Source: Pseudomonas tructae (GTDB lineage: Bacteria > Pseudomonadota > Gammaproteobacteria > Pseudomonadales > Pseudomonadaceae). From it: a stretch of DNA of 64,000 nt. The stretch covers positions 3,730,501 to 3,794,500 of the forward strand of contig NZ_CP035952.1 in assembly GCF_004214895.1 (NCBI RefSeq), written 5' to 3'. The notes under the pieces were generated by a model that saw only the letters and a list, made by a program, of their open reading frames with translations, did not search any database and had not been told where the DNA came from. The position numbers and the translations under genes were made by a program. Shown here piece by piece: positions 8,636 through 17,434 of the stretch (position 1 is its first letter; each line of letters starts with the position of its first letter).

Positions 8636-9528
8636 CTGCGGCGGTTGCCATTGAGGCTCAGACCGCCCTCCACCACCAGCACCAGCACTGCCAGCCAGAT
8701 CGCCAGGTAGGTCGGCCACTGCGCCGGGGCGATGCTGTCGCCCAGCAGCACCGCAGCGACCACCAGCAGTACTGGCTCGACATAGATCAGCAAGCCGAAC
8801 AGGGTCAGGTTCAGCCGCGGCGCCGACAACGCCTGCAGTCCCAGGGCTGCAGCACTGATCGCGCCCAGACCCAGCACCAGCCAGGGCAAGCTCGAGGCCA
8901 GCCCGCCAAGCCCCAGCACCACCCCGCCCTTGAACACGAAGTACAGGCTCACCGGCAGGCTCAGGCTCATGTCAAACCACAGCCCACCCATATTGTTGGT
9001 GTCGGTGACCCGGCGCAGCCAGAAGTACAGCGGGTAGCCCAGGGACACCACCAGCACCGGCCAGGAGATCGCCTTGGCGATGGCGATCTGGTTGATGATG
9101 CCCAGCGCCGCCAGCGCGCAAGCCAGCAGTTGCAGGCGGCTGATCGAATCCTTGAAGGCCAGGCGGCCGACAATCACCATGACCAGCGGCATCAGGAAGT
9201 AACCCAGCGACACATCCAGGCCATAGCCGTTGATCGGTGCCCACATGAACAGCCATAACTGCACGCCGAGCAACACCGCCGACACCAGGCGAATCGCCCA
9301 GAACCCGCGCTCCTCGAACACGCGCTGGAAGATCCGCCGCACCTGCGGCCAGTGCCCGCTGGCAATCACCATCAGGGTCAGGCAGGGCACGGTCAGCAGG
9401 ATCCGCCAGCCATAAATCTCGGCGCCATCCAGTGGCGCGAGCAGACTGGTGTAGGCGTACATCACCGCGAACAGCACCGAGGCAAGAACATTGAGCACTA
9501 CGCCCAACGTGGAATTATGCGCGGTCAT
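8599..9528 (-). CDS. EamA/RarD-type membrane transporter
   Basis: 309 residues with about ten hydrophobic segments in two EamA halves; the N-terminal half begins LGVVLNVLASVLFAVMYAYTSLL. The layout YGWRILLTVPCL and APINGYGLDVSLGYFLMPLVMVIVG is that of RarD within the drug/metabolite transporter superfamily. These inner-membrane proteins export small metabolites; the substrate here is unknown. It is divergent from the adjacent Lrp-type regulator, which is a common arrangement for an Lrp-controlled exporter. Its 3' end overlaps the glxA-like gene. Confidence 0.85.
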   Translation of the reverse strand: MTAHNSTLGVVLNVLASVLFAVMYAYTSLLAPLDGAEIYGWRILLTVPCLTLMVIASGHWPQVRRIFQRVFEERGFWAIRLVSAVLLGVQLWLFMWAPINGYGLDVSLGYFLMPLVMVIVGRLAFKDSISRLQLLACALAALGIINQIAIAKAISWPVLVVSLGYPLYFWLRRVTDTNNMGGLWFDMSLSLPVSLYFVFKGGVVLGLGGLASSLPWLVLGLGAISAAALGLQALSAPRLNLTLFGLLIYVEPVLLVVAAVLLGDSIAPAQWPTYLAIWLAVLVLVVEGGLSLNGNRRSYSPSRCSREGG

Positions 9529-9628
9529 GGTAAATACCTTAATCAGGGTCAGCAGAGGGTGATAATTTATTCCGCAGCCGCCGATAAGTGCCCTCGTTTT
9601 TACCGCTCACGATGAGAAATTTTTGCAT

Positions 9629-10084
9629 ATGGACCTGGACGAATTCGACCTTGCCCTGCTCGCCGCCTTGCAGCGAGACAACAGCCAGCCCCTGCGCGAG
9701 CTGGCCGAACAGGTGCATTTATCCACCGCCTCGGTGCAGCGGCGGATTCAGCGCTTGAAAAAGACCGGGGTGATTCAGGCCAATGCGGCGGTGATCAACC
9801 CGGACAAAGTCGGCCAGGTGATTACCCTGATGGTCGAGGTGCATGCCGACCGCACCCAGTCGGCGGACCTGGAGGTGATGAAGCGCGCCTTTTCCGGGCC
9901 GGAAATTCAGCAGTGCTACTACGTCACGGGCGATGCCGACTTTCTGCTGGTGTTGACGGTAGCGAGCATGACCGTGTTCCAGGACATCGCTCAGCGGCTG
10001 TTTCACGATAACCCTAACGTGAAATGGTTCCGGACCATCGTGGTGCTGGATCGGGTCAAAACGACGCTGCAGGTGCCACTTTGA
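9629..10084 (+). CDS. Lrp/AsnC family transcriptional regulator
   Basis: 151 residues. The N-terminal winged HTH is DLALLAALQRDNSQPLRELAEQVHLSTASVQRRIQRL in overall layout. The C-terminal RAM ligand-binding domain includes QQCYYVTGDADFLLVLTVASM and ends WFRTIVVLDRVKTT, as usual for this family. It probably responds to an amino acid and may regulate the divergent RarD-like transporter 100 bp away. The ATG at 9629 follows an in-frame TTG by two codons; I use the ATG. Confidence 0.88.
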   Translation: MDLDEFDLALLAALQRDNSQPLRELAEQVHLSTASVQRRIQRLKKTGVIQANAAVINPDKVGQVITLMVEVHADRTQSADLEVMKRAFSGPEIQQCYYVTGDADFLLVLTVASMTVFQDIAQRLFHDNPNVKWFRTIVVLDRVKTTLQVPL

Positions 10085-10118
10085 GGTGTGCGCTTGCCTG
10101 TGGCGGGATCGGCAGAGC

Positions 10119-10144
10119 ATCGCGGGGCAAGCCCGCTCCCACAG
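10119..10144. repeat. REP palindrome, single copy
   Basis: Core GCGGGGCAAGCCCGCTCC with flanking ATC and CACA. The same unit recurs near 12284, 44982 and 56318, the pattern of Pseudomonas REP elements between genes. Confidence 0.8.
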
Positions 10145-10205
10145 AGATCGCGCAAGCATTTTAGATTTTCATCAAGACAGTTGCTCCCACATACAGCAGT
10201 TGCCT

Positions 10206-10676
10206 TCAGCGCAGAGCCAATGCGTTCAGCGCGCCTGCCAGTTCCTCGGCGCTGGCATACTCCTTCTGCGCCATTACCTTGCCCTGTTCCAGCTCGATCC
10301 ACAGCACCTTGTCCTCAGCCCCCGGATACCGCGCAACCACCTTGCCATCACGGTCCAGCACCACCCGGTAGCTGTAATCGCGCATGGCCGGAATCGCGAA
10401 CAGTTTGCTGATCAGCGCCGGCATGCGCTGGATATCAGCGACGAACACCGCATCGCGCGCCTCCAGGTAACCCTTGGGCTGCTCGCCCACCGCGGCGCTG
10501 ACCAGCTTGGCGCCGTCCATGTTGCGCGCCACCAGCAGCACACGGGTCTGCTCGTTGAGGCTGTAGGCCTGGTCGTGCTGGTCAAGCAAGGTAAACGGCG
10601 CCAGGCGTTCGCCGACTTCGGCGGCGCCGGCAAGCAGCGGCATCAGGCTCATTAGCAGGGCAATGGCGTATTTCAC
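10206..10676 (-). CDS. YtfJ family protein (periplasmic, thioredoxin-like)
   Basis: 156 residues with signal peptide MKYAIALLMSLMPLLAGAAE, so exported to the periplasm. VGERLAPFTLLDQHDQAYSLNEQTRVLLVARNMDGAKL is the thioredoxin-like opening of the YtfJ family, but no CXXC is present, so it is not a thiol oxidoreductase. ISKLFAIPAMRDYSYRVVLDRDGKVVARYPG is also typical. Function in this family is unresolved. It stands alone, divergent from the MocR gene. Confidence 0.78.
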   Translation of the reverse strand: MKYAIALLMSLMPLLAGAAEVGERLAPFTLLDQHDQAYSLNEQTRVLLVARNMDGAKLVSAAVGEQPKGYLEARDAVFVADIQRMPALISKLFAIPAMRDYSYRVVLDRDGKVVARYPGAEDKVLWIELEQGKVMAQKEYASAEELAGALNALALR

Positions 10677-10760
10677 AGGTGACCTCGTTGTCAGTGCAGG
10701 ACTGTTGATCGTAGCCTGCTTGGCCGGTGCAAAATACCGTTCAGGCGAACTTCTTCACTT

Positions 10761-12272
10761 ATGGCAAACCACATGACAACCCGCTTCGAGCTCGAAACCC
10801 TGAAGATACGCGTCAACGACAGCGAGTTCTCAGCCTTGGACCTGCACCAGCGCATCCAGCGGGCCCTGCGCGGGCTGATTCTGGAAGGCGCGCTGGCCGG
10901 CGGCGTCAAGCTGCCCGCCAGCCGCGCGCTGGCCACCTCGCTGGGGGTTGCCCGCGACACCGTCGAGAATGCCTATGTGCAGTTGCAGCGCGATGGCTAC
11001 ATCCTGCGCCGCAAGGGTTCGGGCAGCTATGTGGCGGACCGCCTCGGCGCAGAATTGCGCGGCACTGCCCAACGGCGGAACAAGGCCCAGGCACAAAAGC
11101 GCGGCAACCCGGAGCCCGGCCAAGGGCTGAGCCTGCGCGGGCGAGCGCTGTTCGACAACGGCGGGGTCAGCGATCAACAGGCGATCAAGGCCTTCGCCAC
11201 CGGCCTGCCGGAAACCCGCTCGTTCCCGCTGCAAGTCTGGGAACGCCTGCAGCGCCAGGCGCTGAAGGAGCACCGCGGCAACGTCCTGTTGCACGGCGAC
11301 CCGCAAGGCAGCGAGGCCCTGCGCAAGGCGATCGCCACCTACCTGAACCTTGAGCGTGGAGCCAAGGTGGCGCCCGAGCAGGTGCTGGTGCTCAGCAGTA
11401 CCCGCCAGGCCTTGTTCCTGTGCGCGCAGATGCTGGTGGATGCCGGCAAGCCGATCCTGCTGGAGAACCCCGGCTACTTTGGCGCGAAGAAGGCCTTTGA
11501 AGCGGCGCAGGCGCGGATCGTGCCGATCGATGTCGATGCCCACGGCATCCGCACCGACCTGCTGCGCGCCGACCGCAGCGGCGCCAGTTGCCTGTACCTG
11601 ACCCCTTCCCATCAATACCCGACCGGTGCGACCTTGAGCCTTGAGCGGCGCCTGGAACTGATCCATTGGGCGGCAGAAAACGGCAAGTGGATCATCGAGG
11701 ACGACTACGACAGCGAGTTCCACTACGACGGCCTGCCCACCGCCTGCGTGCAAGGCCTGGACCCAAACCGGCGCACCCTCTACATCGGCACCTTCAGCAA
11801 GACCCTGTTCCCTGGCCTGCGCATCGGCTACATGGTGCTGCCACCCGAGCTGGTGGCGCCCTTCGCTGCAGCGCGCAGCATCATCGACGGGCACACCCCG
11901 CAAACCCTGCAACTGACCCTGGCGCGCTTCATGGACGACGGTCACTACAACGCCCATGTGCGGGCCATGCGCAAACTCTACGCCGGCCGCCGGGCGTGCC
12001 TGCTCGAGGCTATTGGCAAGCACCTGGCGGGCATCGTTACCGCCCTGCGCCCGCCAGGCGGCCTGCAGATTCCCTGCGTGCTCGAGCCTGGCTGGTCAGA
12101 ACAACAGACCCAGCGCCTGGCCGCCCGCGCCGGTATACAGCTACCCGGACTCAGCCGCCTGTATGCGGGGGAGCACAAGCAACAAGGTTGGTTGCTGGGT
12201 TATTCCTCGTTGACGACCAGTGAAATCGAAACGGCGATCCGCAAACTGGCCAAGGCCTTGAAACAGGCCTAA
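10761..12272 (+). CDS. MocR-type PLP-dependent transcriptional regulator (GntR/aminotransferase fusion)
   Basis: 503 residues. The GntR winged HTH lies at about 28-95 (LHQRIQRALRGLILEGALAGGVKLPASRALATSLGVARDTV in layout), followed by a fold-I aminotransferase domain. The PLP lysine is in FSKTLFPGLRIGYM near residue 365, and IIEDDYDSEFHYDG supplies the cofactor-binding aspartate. PdxR and GabR belong here; which ligand this protein senses is unknown, and no obvious target gene is divergent within a short gap except ytfJ. An alternative ATG lies four codons in. Confidence 0.88.
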   Translation: MANHMTTRFELETLKIRVNDSEFSALDLHQRIQRALRGLILEGALAGGVKLPASRALATSLGVARDTVENAYVQLQRDGYILRRKGSGSYVADRLGAELRGTAQRRNKAQAQKRGNPEPGQGLSLRGRALFDNGGVSDQQAIKAFATGLPETRSFPLQVWERLQRQALKEHRGNVLLHGDPQGSEALRKAIATYLNLERGAKVAPEQVLVLSSTRQALFLCAQMLVDAGKPILLENPGYFGAKKAFEAAQARIVPIDVDAHGIRTDLLRADRSGASCLYLTPSHQYPTGATLSLERRLELIHWAAENGKWIIEDDYDSEFHYDGLPTACVQGLDPNRRTLYIGTFSKTLFPGLRIGYMVLPPELVAPFAAARSIIDGHTPQTLQLTLARFMDDGHYNAHVRAMRKLYAGRRACLLEAIGKHLAGIVTALRPPGGLQIPCVLEPGWSEQQTQRLAARAGIQLPGLSRLYAGEHKQQGWLLGYSSLTTSEIETAIRKLAKALKQA

Positions 12273-12283
12273 CAAAGTGTTTC

Positions 12284-12370
12284 GGTGGGAGCGGGCTTGC
12301 CCCGCGATACGATGCAACTGACAGAATGCTCTCGCGGGGCAAGTCGAAGCATCGCACCACCGCTCCCAGT
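12284..12370. repeat. REP pair (one canonical, one variant with a 17-bp insertion)
   Basis: A canonical REP core (GGGAGCGGGCTTGCCCCGC) faces an inverted variant GCGGGGCAAG...CGCTCCCA whose middle is replaced by TCGAAGCATCGCACCAC. It lies between the convergent MocR and thioredoxin genes and may also end transcription. Confidence 0.7.
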
Positions 12371-12378
12371 GAGCGCCT

Positions 12379-12957
12379 TCACCCCGCCTGCCCGTCACGC
12401 TCCTTGAGCAGTTGCTGGATCACCTGCTCCTGGGTGTCGTAGGCCCCTTCGCCAAAGTGCACATAACGCACCTGGCCGTTGCCATCGACGATGTAGTGCG
12501 CCGGCCAGAACTGGTTGCCGAAGGCGTTCCAGATCGCATAGTCGTTGTCGATGGCCACCGGATAACCGATATCCAGACGCTGCACTTGCTCACGGACATT
12601 GGCCACCACCCGCTCTTCGGGGTACTCCGGGGTGTGCACGCCGATCACCACCAGGCCCTGGTCCGCGTAACGCTTGGCCCAGGTGTTGACGTGCGGCAGG
12701 CTGCGGCGGCAGTTGATGCACTCGTAGGTCCAGAAGTCCACCAGCACCACCTTGCCCTTGAGTGCCTGACGGTCGAGCGGCGGCGAGTTCAGCCACTGCA
12801 CGGCGCCGCCCAGTTCCGGCATCGGCCCCAGTGTTTCAAGAGTTGAAGGCGTGCCGGCGAGCAGGCGATTGCCCAGGCCTGCCGCCGCCAGCAGCACGGC
12901 AAGCAATGCGGCGATACCCAGGCCCCAGCGGCGGTTTGAGTTGAAACTGATGCTCAT
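12379..12957 (-). CDS. Thioredoxin/TlpA-like membrane-anchored redoxin
   Basis: 192 residues. An N-terminal hydrophobic segment (GLGIAALLAVLLAAAGLGNRLLAG) exports or anchors the protein in the periplasm. The redoxin domain has WTYECINCRRSLPHV, a CXXC active site in the form YECINC found in the C-terminal domain of DipZ-type proteins, followed by VVIGVHTPEYPEER. NQFWPAHYIVDGNGQVRY contains the cis-proline region. It probably reduces periplasmic disulfides. A DUF2790 gene lies just upstream on the same strand (24 bp), and a two-component system is divergent from both, so the three are likely linked. Confidence 0.85.
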   Translation of the reverse strand: MSISFNSNRRWGLGIAALLAVLLAAAGLGNRLLAGTPSTLETLGPMPELGGAVQWLNSPPLDRQALKGKVVLVDFWTYECINCRRSLPHVNTWAKRYADQGLVVIGVHTPEYPEERVVANVREQVQRLDIGYPVAIDNDYAIWNAFGNQFWPAHYIVDGNGQVRYVHFGEGAYDTQEQVIQQLLKERDGQAG

Positions 12958-12981
12958 GGACGAATCTCCCTGATCGATGAC

Positions 12982-13245
12982 TCAACTGCCGTCATGGCAG
13001 TCGCTGGCGAATTTCTGGTACTGCAGGCGGTGTTCCTTGCCCTGGGAATCAAGGTAGTCCATTTGCGCATTGACCACGCCGCAGCCAATGCGGCTGTCCT
13101 CGCGCAGGGCGAGGACCTTGTGCACGTCCAGGTGCTGGCCATAGCGATACTCCTGCACCGGCACTTCGTCGTTGGCCGGGGCAGCCACGGCGCCGAGGCT
13201 GAGCAGGGTTAACAGACTGGCAGTGGCAAGGGTCTTGATGTTCAT
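12982..13245 (-). CDS. DUF2790 domain protein, exported
   Basis: 87 residues with signal peptide MNIKTLATASLLTLLSLGAVAAP. The rest matches the Pseudomonas DUF2790 family: VQEYRYGQHLDVHKVLALRE, then IGCGVVNAQMDYLDSQGKEHRLQYQKFASDC, with two conserved cysteines that could form a disulfide. Its function is unknown. It is upstream of the thioredoxin-like gene and divergent from the response regulator. A second DUF2790 gene occurs at about 20.2 kb. Confidence 0.82.
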   Translation of the reverse strand: MNIKTLATASLLTLLSLGAVAAPANDEVPVQEYRYGQHLDVHKVLALREDSRIGCGVVNAQMDYLDSQGKEHRLQYQKFASDCHDGS

Positions 13246-13457
13246 GGCGGTACTCCTGAAGCCGTGTGCAAGGAGGTGGAGACCTCCACCCCGCTGCCGG
13301 CTATTTCAGACCCGCCAGGTATCGTCGATGTGTCCGGATCAGCCCGCTTTGCTTCTCCAGGTATCTGCGGCCACAGCAGATACACTGCAATACAAAGCCC
13401 GGCAGGCAAGCACGAGCGGGCTGGGTACACTCGCGCCACCACCACAATGGGAGCCGT

Positions 13458-14195
13458 ATGATGGAGCATGTCGATCACATCCTGGTCGTCGACGATGATC
13501 GCGAGATCAGGGAGCTGGTAGGCAACTACCTGAAGAAGAACGGCCTGCGCACGACCCTCGTCGCCGATGGTCGGCAGATGCGCGCCTTTCTCGACGCCGA
13601 TGTGGTCGACCTGATCGTGCTCGATATCATGATGCCCGGTGACGATGGCCTGCTGCTGTGCCGCGAGCTGCGCGCCGGCAAGCACAAGGCCACGCCGGTG
13701 CTGATGCTGACCGCCCGCAACGACGAAACCGACCGCATCATCGGTCTGGAAATGGGCGCCGACGACTACCTGACCAAACCCTTCTCGGCCCGCGAACTGC
13801 TGGCGCGGATCAACGCCGTGCTGCGCCGCACGCGCATGCTGCCGCCGAACCTGACCATCAGCGAAAGCAGCCGCCTGATCGGCTTTGGCCACTGGCGGCT
13901 GGACACCACCGCGCGCCACCTGCTCGATGCCGACGGCACCCTGGTGGCCCTGAGCGGCGCCGAATACCGCCTGCTGCGGGTATTCCTCGATCACCCACAA
14001 CAGGTGCTCAGCCGCGAGCAACTGCTCAACCTCACCCAGGGTCGCGAGGCGGATATCTTCGACCGTTCCATCGACCTGCTGGTCAGCCGCCTGCGCCAGC
14101 GCCTGCAGGACGATGCCCGTGAGCCGGCCTGTATCAAGACCGTACGCAGTGAGGGCTATGTGTTCTCCCTGCCCGTGCAACTGGTCGAGACCTGA
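13458..14195 (+). CDS. OmpR-family response regulator
   Basis: 245 residues. Receiver domain: acidic pocket VVDDDRE, phosphoacceptor aspartate in LIVLDIMMPGDDG (about residue 54), K in YLTKPFSAREL. The C-terminal winged-helix OmpR domain includes LSGAEYRLLRVFLDHPQQVLSREQLL and DRSIDLLVSRLRQRL. Two adjacent ATG codons lie at 13458 and 13461; GGGAG is best spaced for the second. The kinase gene follows after 2 bp. Divergent DUF2790 and thioredoxin genes are the natural first candidates for control. Confidence 0.92.
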   Translation: MMEHVDHILVVDDDREIRELVGNYLKKNGLRTTLVADGRQMRAFLDADVVDLIVLDIMMPGDDGLLLCRELRAGKHKATPVLMLTARNDETDRIIGLEMGADDYLTKPFSARELLARINAVLRRTRMLPPNLTISESSRLIGFGHWRLDTTARHLLDADGTLVALSGAEYRLLRVFLDHPQQVLSREQLLNLTQGREADIFDRSIDLLVSRLRQRLQDDAREPACIKTVRSEGYVFSLPVQLVET

Positions 14196-14197
14196 AC

Positions 14198-15499
14198 ATG
14201 GGCACGCTGCTGCGCTGGCCGCGCACCCTCGCCTCGCGCCTGGCGCTGATTTTCTTCACGGGCCTGGTACTGGCCTACGGGCTGTCGTTCAGCTTCCAGT
14301 TCTACGAGCGTTACCAAAGCTCACGCTCGATGATGCTCAACAACCTGGAGCTGGATGTCGCCACCTCCGTAGCCATCCTCGACCGCCTGCCCGCCGCCGA
14401 GCGCGCCGCCTGGCTGCCACGCCTTGCGCGGCGCACCTACCGCTATCGGCTGGATGACGGCGCCTCGGGGCTGCGCCTGAACATGGATGAAGCGCCCATG
14501 GCGGCGCTGTCGATCGGTAAGGCCCTGGGCACTCACTACGCCCTGAACTACCAGAATATTCCCGGGCCCAACGCGCACTTTCAAGTGCACTTGCACCTGG
14601 CCGATGGCCAACCGCTGACCCTCGACGTAACCCCGGCGCCGGTGCCGATGTCCAGCTGGCTGCCCGTGGTGCTGCTGGTGCAATTGGCGCTGCTGCTGTT
14701 ATGCACCTGGCTTGCGGTGAAAACCGCGATCCGCCCGCTGACCCGCCTGGCTGAAGCAGTCGATAAACTGGACCCCAACGCGCCGGGGCCACAACTGGAT
14801 GAAAGCGGGCCGCGTGAAGTGGTGTACGCCGCGGCGGCCTTCAACACCCTGCAGGCGCGCATCGGCGCTTACCTCAAAGAGCGCATGCAGTTGCTGGCAG
14901 CGATCTCCCATGACCTGCAAACGCCCATCACACGCATGAAACTGCGGCTCGAAGCCATGGACAGCAGCAGTGACAAGGACAAGCTCTGGCACGACCTGGA
15001 AGCCATGGAGCACCTGGTGCGCGAAGGCGTCGCCTATGCCCGTAGCATCGATGGCAACAGCGAGGCGCCCTGCCGGGTCAACCTCGATGCTTTTCTCGAC
15101 AGCCTGGTCTGCGACTACCAGGACAGCGGCCAGCAGGTCGAGCTGCAAGGCAACAACGGGGCATTGATCCAGACCCGCCCGCAAGCCTTGCGCCGGGTGC
15201 TGGTGAACCTGATCGACAATGCCCTGAAGTTCGCGGGTGCTGCGCAACTGGTAGTGCGCCGCGGGCCCAAGGGCAGCACGCTGATCAGTGTGCTGGACCA
15301 GGGCCCGGGGATCCCCAGCGCAGAACTGGCTGCGGTGTTGCAGCCCTTCTATCGCGTCGAAAACTCGCGCAACCGCACCACCGGCGGCACCGGCCTGGGC
15401 CTGGCCATCGCCGCGCAACTGACCCAGGCCATCGGTGGCCGCCTGACCTTGAGCAACCGCGACGGTGGCGGCCTGTGCGCGCAGATCGAACTGCCTTGA
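14198..15499 (+). CDS. Sensor histidine kinase
   Basis: 433 residues. Two membrane segments (about 12-30 and 150-172) flank a periplasmic sensor region, followed by HAMP (IRPLTRLAEAVDKL). The H-box is AAISHDLQTPITRMKLRLE, the N-box NLIDNALKFAG, G1 DQGPGIP, and G2 GGTGLGLAIAAQL. It pairs with the response regulator 2 bp upstream. Its signal is unknown; the divergent thiol-redox gene suggests an envelope or metal stress. The periplasmic part is short. Confidence 0.92.
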   Translation: MGTLLRWPRTLASRLALIFFTGLVLAYGLSFSFQFYERYQSSRSMMLNNLELDVATSVAILDRLPAAERAAWLPRLARRTYRYRLDDGASGLRLNMDEAPMAALSIGKALGTHYALNYQNIPGPNAHFQVHLHLADGQPLTLDVTPAPVPMSSWLPVVLLVQLALLLLCTWLAVKTAIRPLTRLAEAVDKLDPNAPGPQLDESGPREVVYAAAAFNTLQARIGAYLKERMQLLAAISHDLQTPITRMKLRLEAMDSSSDKDKLWHDLEAMEHLVREGVAYARSIDGNSEAPCRVNLDAFLDSLVCDYQDSGQQVELQGNNGALIQTRPQALRRVLVNLIDNALKFAGAAQLVVRRGPKGSTLISVLDQGPGIPSAELAAVLQPFYRVENSRNRTTGGTGLGLAIAAQLTQAIGGRLTLSNRDGGGLCAQIELP

Positions 15500-15507
15500 A
15501 GGCCGGC

Positions 15508-15759
15508 TCAGCCTTGATCCGCTGTGCCAGCCCTGCAGCGGGCGGGTGACTGCACCGCGGTGATGCTGGCGAAGGGAATGTAGCGGCATTCGTCGTCACA
15601 GGCGAAGTACAGTTGCAATTGGCAACTGCACCAATCGATGCTGCGCACGATGCCCGATTGGCTTTCCATCACCCCGTACTCGGCGGCAAAGCAGCCGTAG
15701 AGCACGACGCTGTCTCCAGGTTGGTACAGGCGAAGGCGCGCTTTGTTGTTTTCATCCAT
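15508..15759 (-). CDS. Small conserved hypothetical protein
   Basis: 83 residues, soluble, with five cysteines (two in WCSC and three further). It begins MDENNKARLRLYQPGDSVVLYGCFAAEYGVMESQSGIVRSI. The beta-rich pattern would suit a small barrel or SH3-like fold. I do not recognise the family. Its end converges on the kinase gene with an 8-bp gap. Coding is supported by a plausible start and length only. Confidence 0.5.
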   Translation of the reverse strand: MDENNKARLRLYQPGDSVVLYGCFAAEYGVMESQSGIVRSIDWCSCQLQLYFACDDECRYIPFASITAVQSPARCRAGTADQG

Positions 15760-15856
15760 GACGGCATGGCTCCGGCCTTTGAGTCGGCATCATCACCAAC
15801 ACAGGAGCCGCTGCGCTACTGGCAAAAATGTCAGGTCAAGCGCAGCGAAGATCCCT

Positions 15857-16801
15857 TCACACGGCTTTTTGTTGCGCCACCAGGGTGATCCAGTAACGGC
15901 TGCGCGCCTGCACCGCCAATGGCAGGCTGGCGGCCAGCAACGCCAGGACCCGGTCAGTGTCATCCAGGCGAAAGGTACCGGTGACTTTCAATGATTCAAG
16001 CGCCGGCTCCCAGCGCAGCCAGCCCGGACGGTAGCGCGACAGTTCACGCAAAAACTGCCCCAGTGGCTGGTTGTCGACGCTCAGCACGCCATCGCGCCAA
16101 TCTGGCTGGCGCGGGTCGAAACGGTCCATGGCGCCACTGCCGTCGACGTTGACGGTCAATTGATCGCCAACGTGCAAGGCCAGCTGCGCGCCATGCAACG
16201 GTTGCACCTGCACGGTCCCCTGGAGCACGGCGATTCGGCACTGCTCGGCGTCACGACGCAAGCAGACCTGGGCCTGACCGACGCTCACCTGCGCCATGCC
16301 CAGGTCGACGTGCAAGGCTTGCGCGCGGCTGACGCTCAGGGCGATCTCGCCGGTAACCAGGGTCAGGCGCTGTCGCGCCAGGTCGAGGTCGACGGCGCTT
16401 GCAGTGTTCAGTTGCAACAGGCTGCCATCGGCCAGGCGCAGGCCACGGCGCTCGCCCACCGCAGTGCGCAAGTCGGCGCGCAAGGCCAGCAGCGGCGTCT
16501 GCTGGCTCAGCAGCCAGCCTGCTGGCACTACCAATGCCAGTGCCAGGCCACGCTTGAGCAAGGTGCGCCGCTGGCCGTCGGGGCGATCCAGGCTGGCCAT
16601 GGCCAAGGCCGCTGGCACCTCCTGAAAGCGCTGGCGCAAGCCTTCGGCGCGCTGCCAGATTTGCTCATGCTGCGGGTTGGCGGCGCGCCACTTTTGCAAT
16701 TGCACAAGGTCTTCGGCGCTGGCACGGCCCGACTCGAGCAAGGCCAGCCAGCGCGCCGCCGTGCGCGCCAGTTGCCGGGACTCGCGGGTAAAGGTGTTCA
16801 T
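15857..16801 (-). CDS. FecR family anti-sigma/sensor protein
   Basis: 314 residues. The cytoplasmic N-terminal part (RTAARWLALLESGRASAEDLVQLQKWRAANPQHEQIWQRAE) binds the sigma factor; GLALALVVPAGWLLSQ is the single membrane segment; the periplasmic FecR domain has VGERRGLRLADGSLLQLNTASAVDLD. A C-terminal STN-like part (QFLRELSRYRPGWLRWEPALESLKVTGTFRL) follows. It normally relays a siderophore-bound receptor signal to FecI. Its start overlaps the FecI stop in ATGA. No TonB receptor lies next to it. Confidence 0.9.
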   Translation of the reverse strand: MNTFTRESRQLARTAARWLALLESGRASAEDLVQLQKWRAANPQHEQIWQRAEGLRQRFQEVPAALAMASLDRPDGQRRTLLKRGLALALVVPAGWLLSQQTPLLALRADLRTAVGERRGLRLADGSLLQLNTASAVDLDLARQRLTLVTGEIALSVSRAQALHVDLGMAQVSVGQAQVCLRRDAEQCRIAVLQGTVQVQPLHGAQLALHVGDQLTVNVDGSGAMDRFDPRQPDWRDGVLSVDNQPLGQFLRELSRYRPGWLRWEPALESLKVTGTFRLDDTDRVLALLAASLPLAVQARSRYWITLVAQQKAV

Positions 16802-17307
16802 GCCGCAACCAGCAGGCAATGCTCATAGGCCTGGGCCATGTAGCGTTTGACCGTGCGCTCGCTGACCGCCAGGCGCTCGGCGATCTGCGCGTAGTTCAAA
16901 CCCTCGAGCTGCGCCCAGAGAAATGCCCGACGCACTGCCGTTGGCAATCCATCGAGCAGTTCGTCCAGAGCCTGCAGGGTTTCCAGCAGCAACCAGCGCT
17001 GCTCTGGCGAAGGCACCAATGCTTCAGGCAGATTGGCCAGGGCCTCGAGGTAGGCACGCTCCAGGCTGCGGCGCTTGTGGAAATTGACCAGCAAACGCTT
17101 GCCCACGGTCAGCAGATAGGCCCGCGGCTCGCGCAACTCGCTGAGCACCTGGGGGCTGGCCAGCACCCGCAAAAACGTATCCTGGCTGAGGTCGGCGGCA
17201 TCCCAGCGGTTGCCCAGGCGCTGGTACAACCAACCTTCGAGCCAGCTGCGATGCTGCCGATAGAGGCCATGCAAGGTCTGCTCGGTGGGGCCCGCCGCTT
17301 CGCTCAT
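16798..17307 (-). CDS. FecI-like ECF sigma factor
   Basis: 169 residues. Sigma region 2 includes DAADLSQDTFLRVL and region 4 includes LDGLPTAVRRAFLWAQLEGLNYAQIAERLAVSERTVKRYMAQAYEHC. This is the FecI/iron-starvation group. It is co-translated with fecR. The usual third gene, a TonB receptor, is absent on either side, so its target must be elsewhere. A Fur-like box lies 30 bp upstream of its start. Confidence 0.92.
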   Translation of the reverse strand: MSEAAGPTEQTLHGLYRQHRSWLEGWLYQRLGNRWDAADLSQDTFLRVLASPQVLSELREPRAYLLTVGKRLLVNFHKRRSLERAYLEALANLPEALVPSPEQRWLLLETLQALDELLDGLPTAVRRAFLWAQLEGLNYAQIAERLAVSERTVKRYMAQAYEHCLLVAA

Positions 17308-17335
17308 ATCAACGCACCTGGGTTAACCGGAATCA

Positions 17336-17357
17336 AATGAGATTGATTCTAATTAAT
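17336..17357. promoter_or_regulatory. Candidate Fur box upstream of fecI
   Basis: AATGAGATTGATTCTAATT resembles the Fur consensus (GATAATGATAATCATTATC) with several mismatches. It lies just upstream of the leftward fecI-like gene, where iron-repression is expected. Confidence 0.45.
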
Positions 17358-17434
17358 ACCCTGGTGCAAACCAAGTGCTATTGCAGGGCTTTTTTCAACT
17401 GCCAATGCGGCTCGCAATGGGCTCATGAGCAGGA

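Noticed and set aside
13266..13457. Upstream extension of the response-regulator frame
   Set aside because: The sequence before MMEHVDH has no receiver homology, runs over the divergent promoter, and GGGAG marks the later start.
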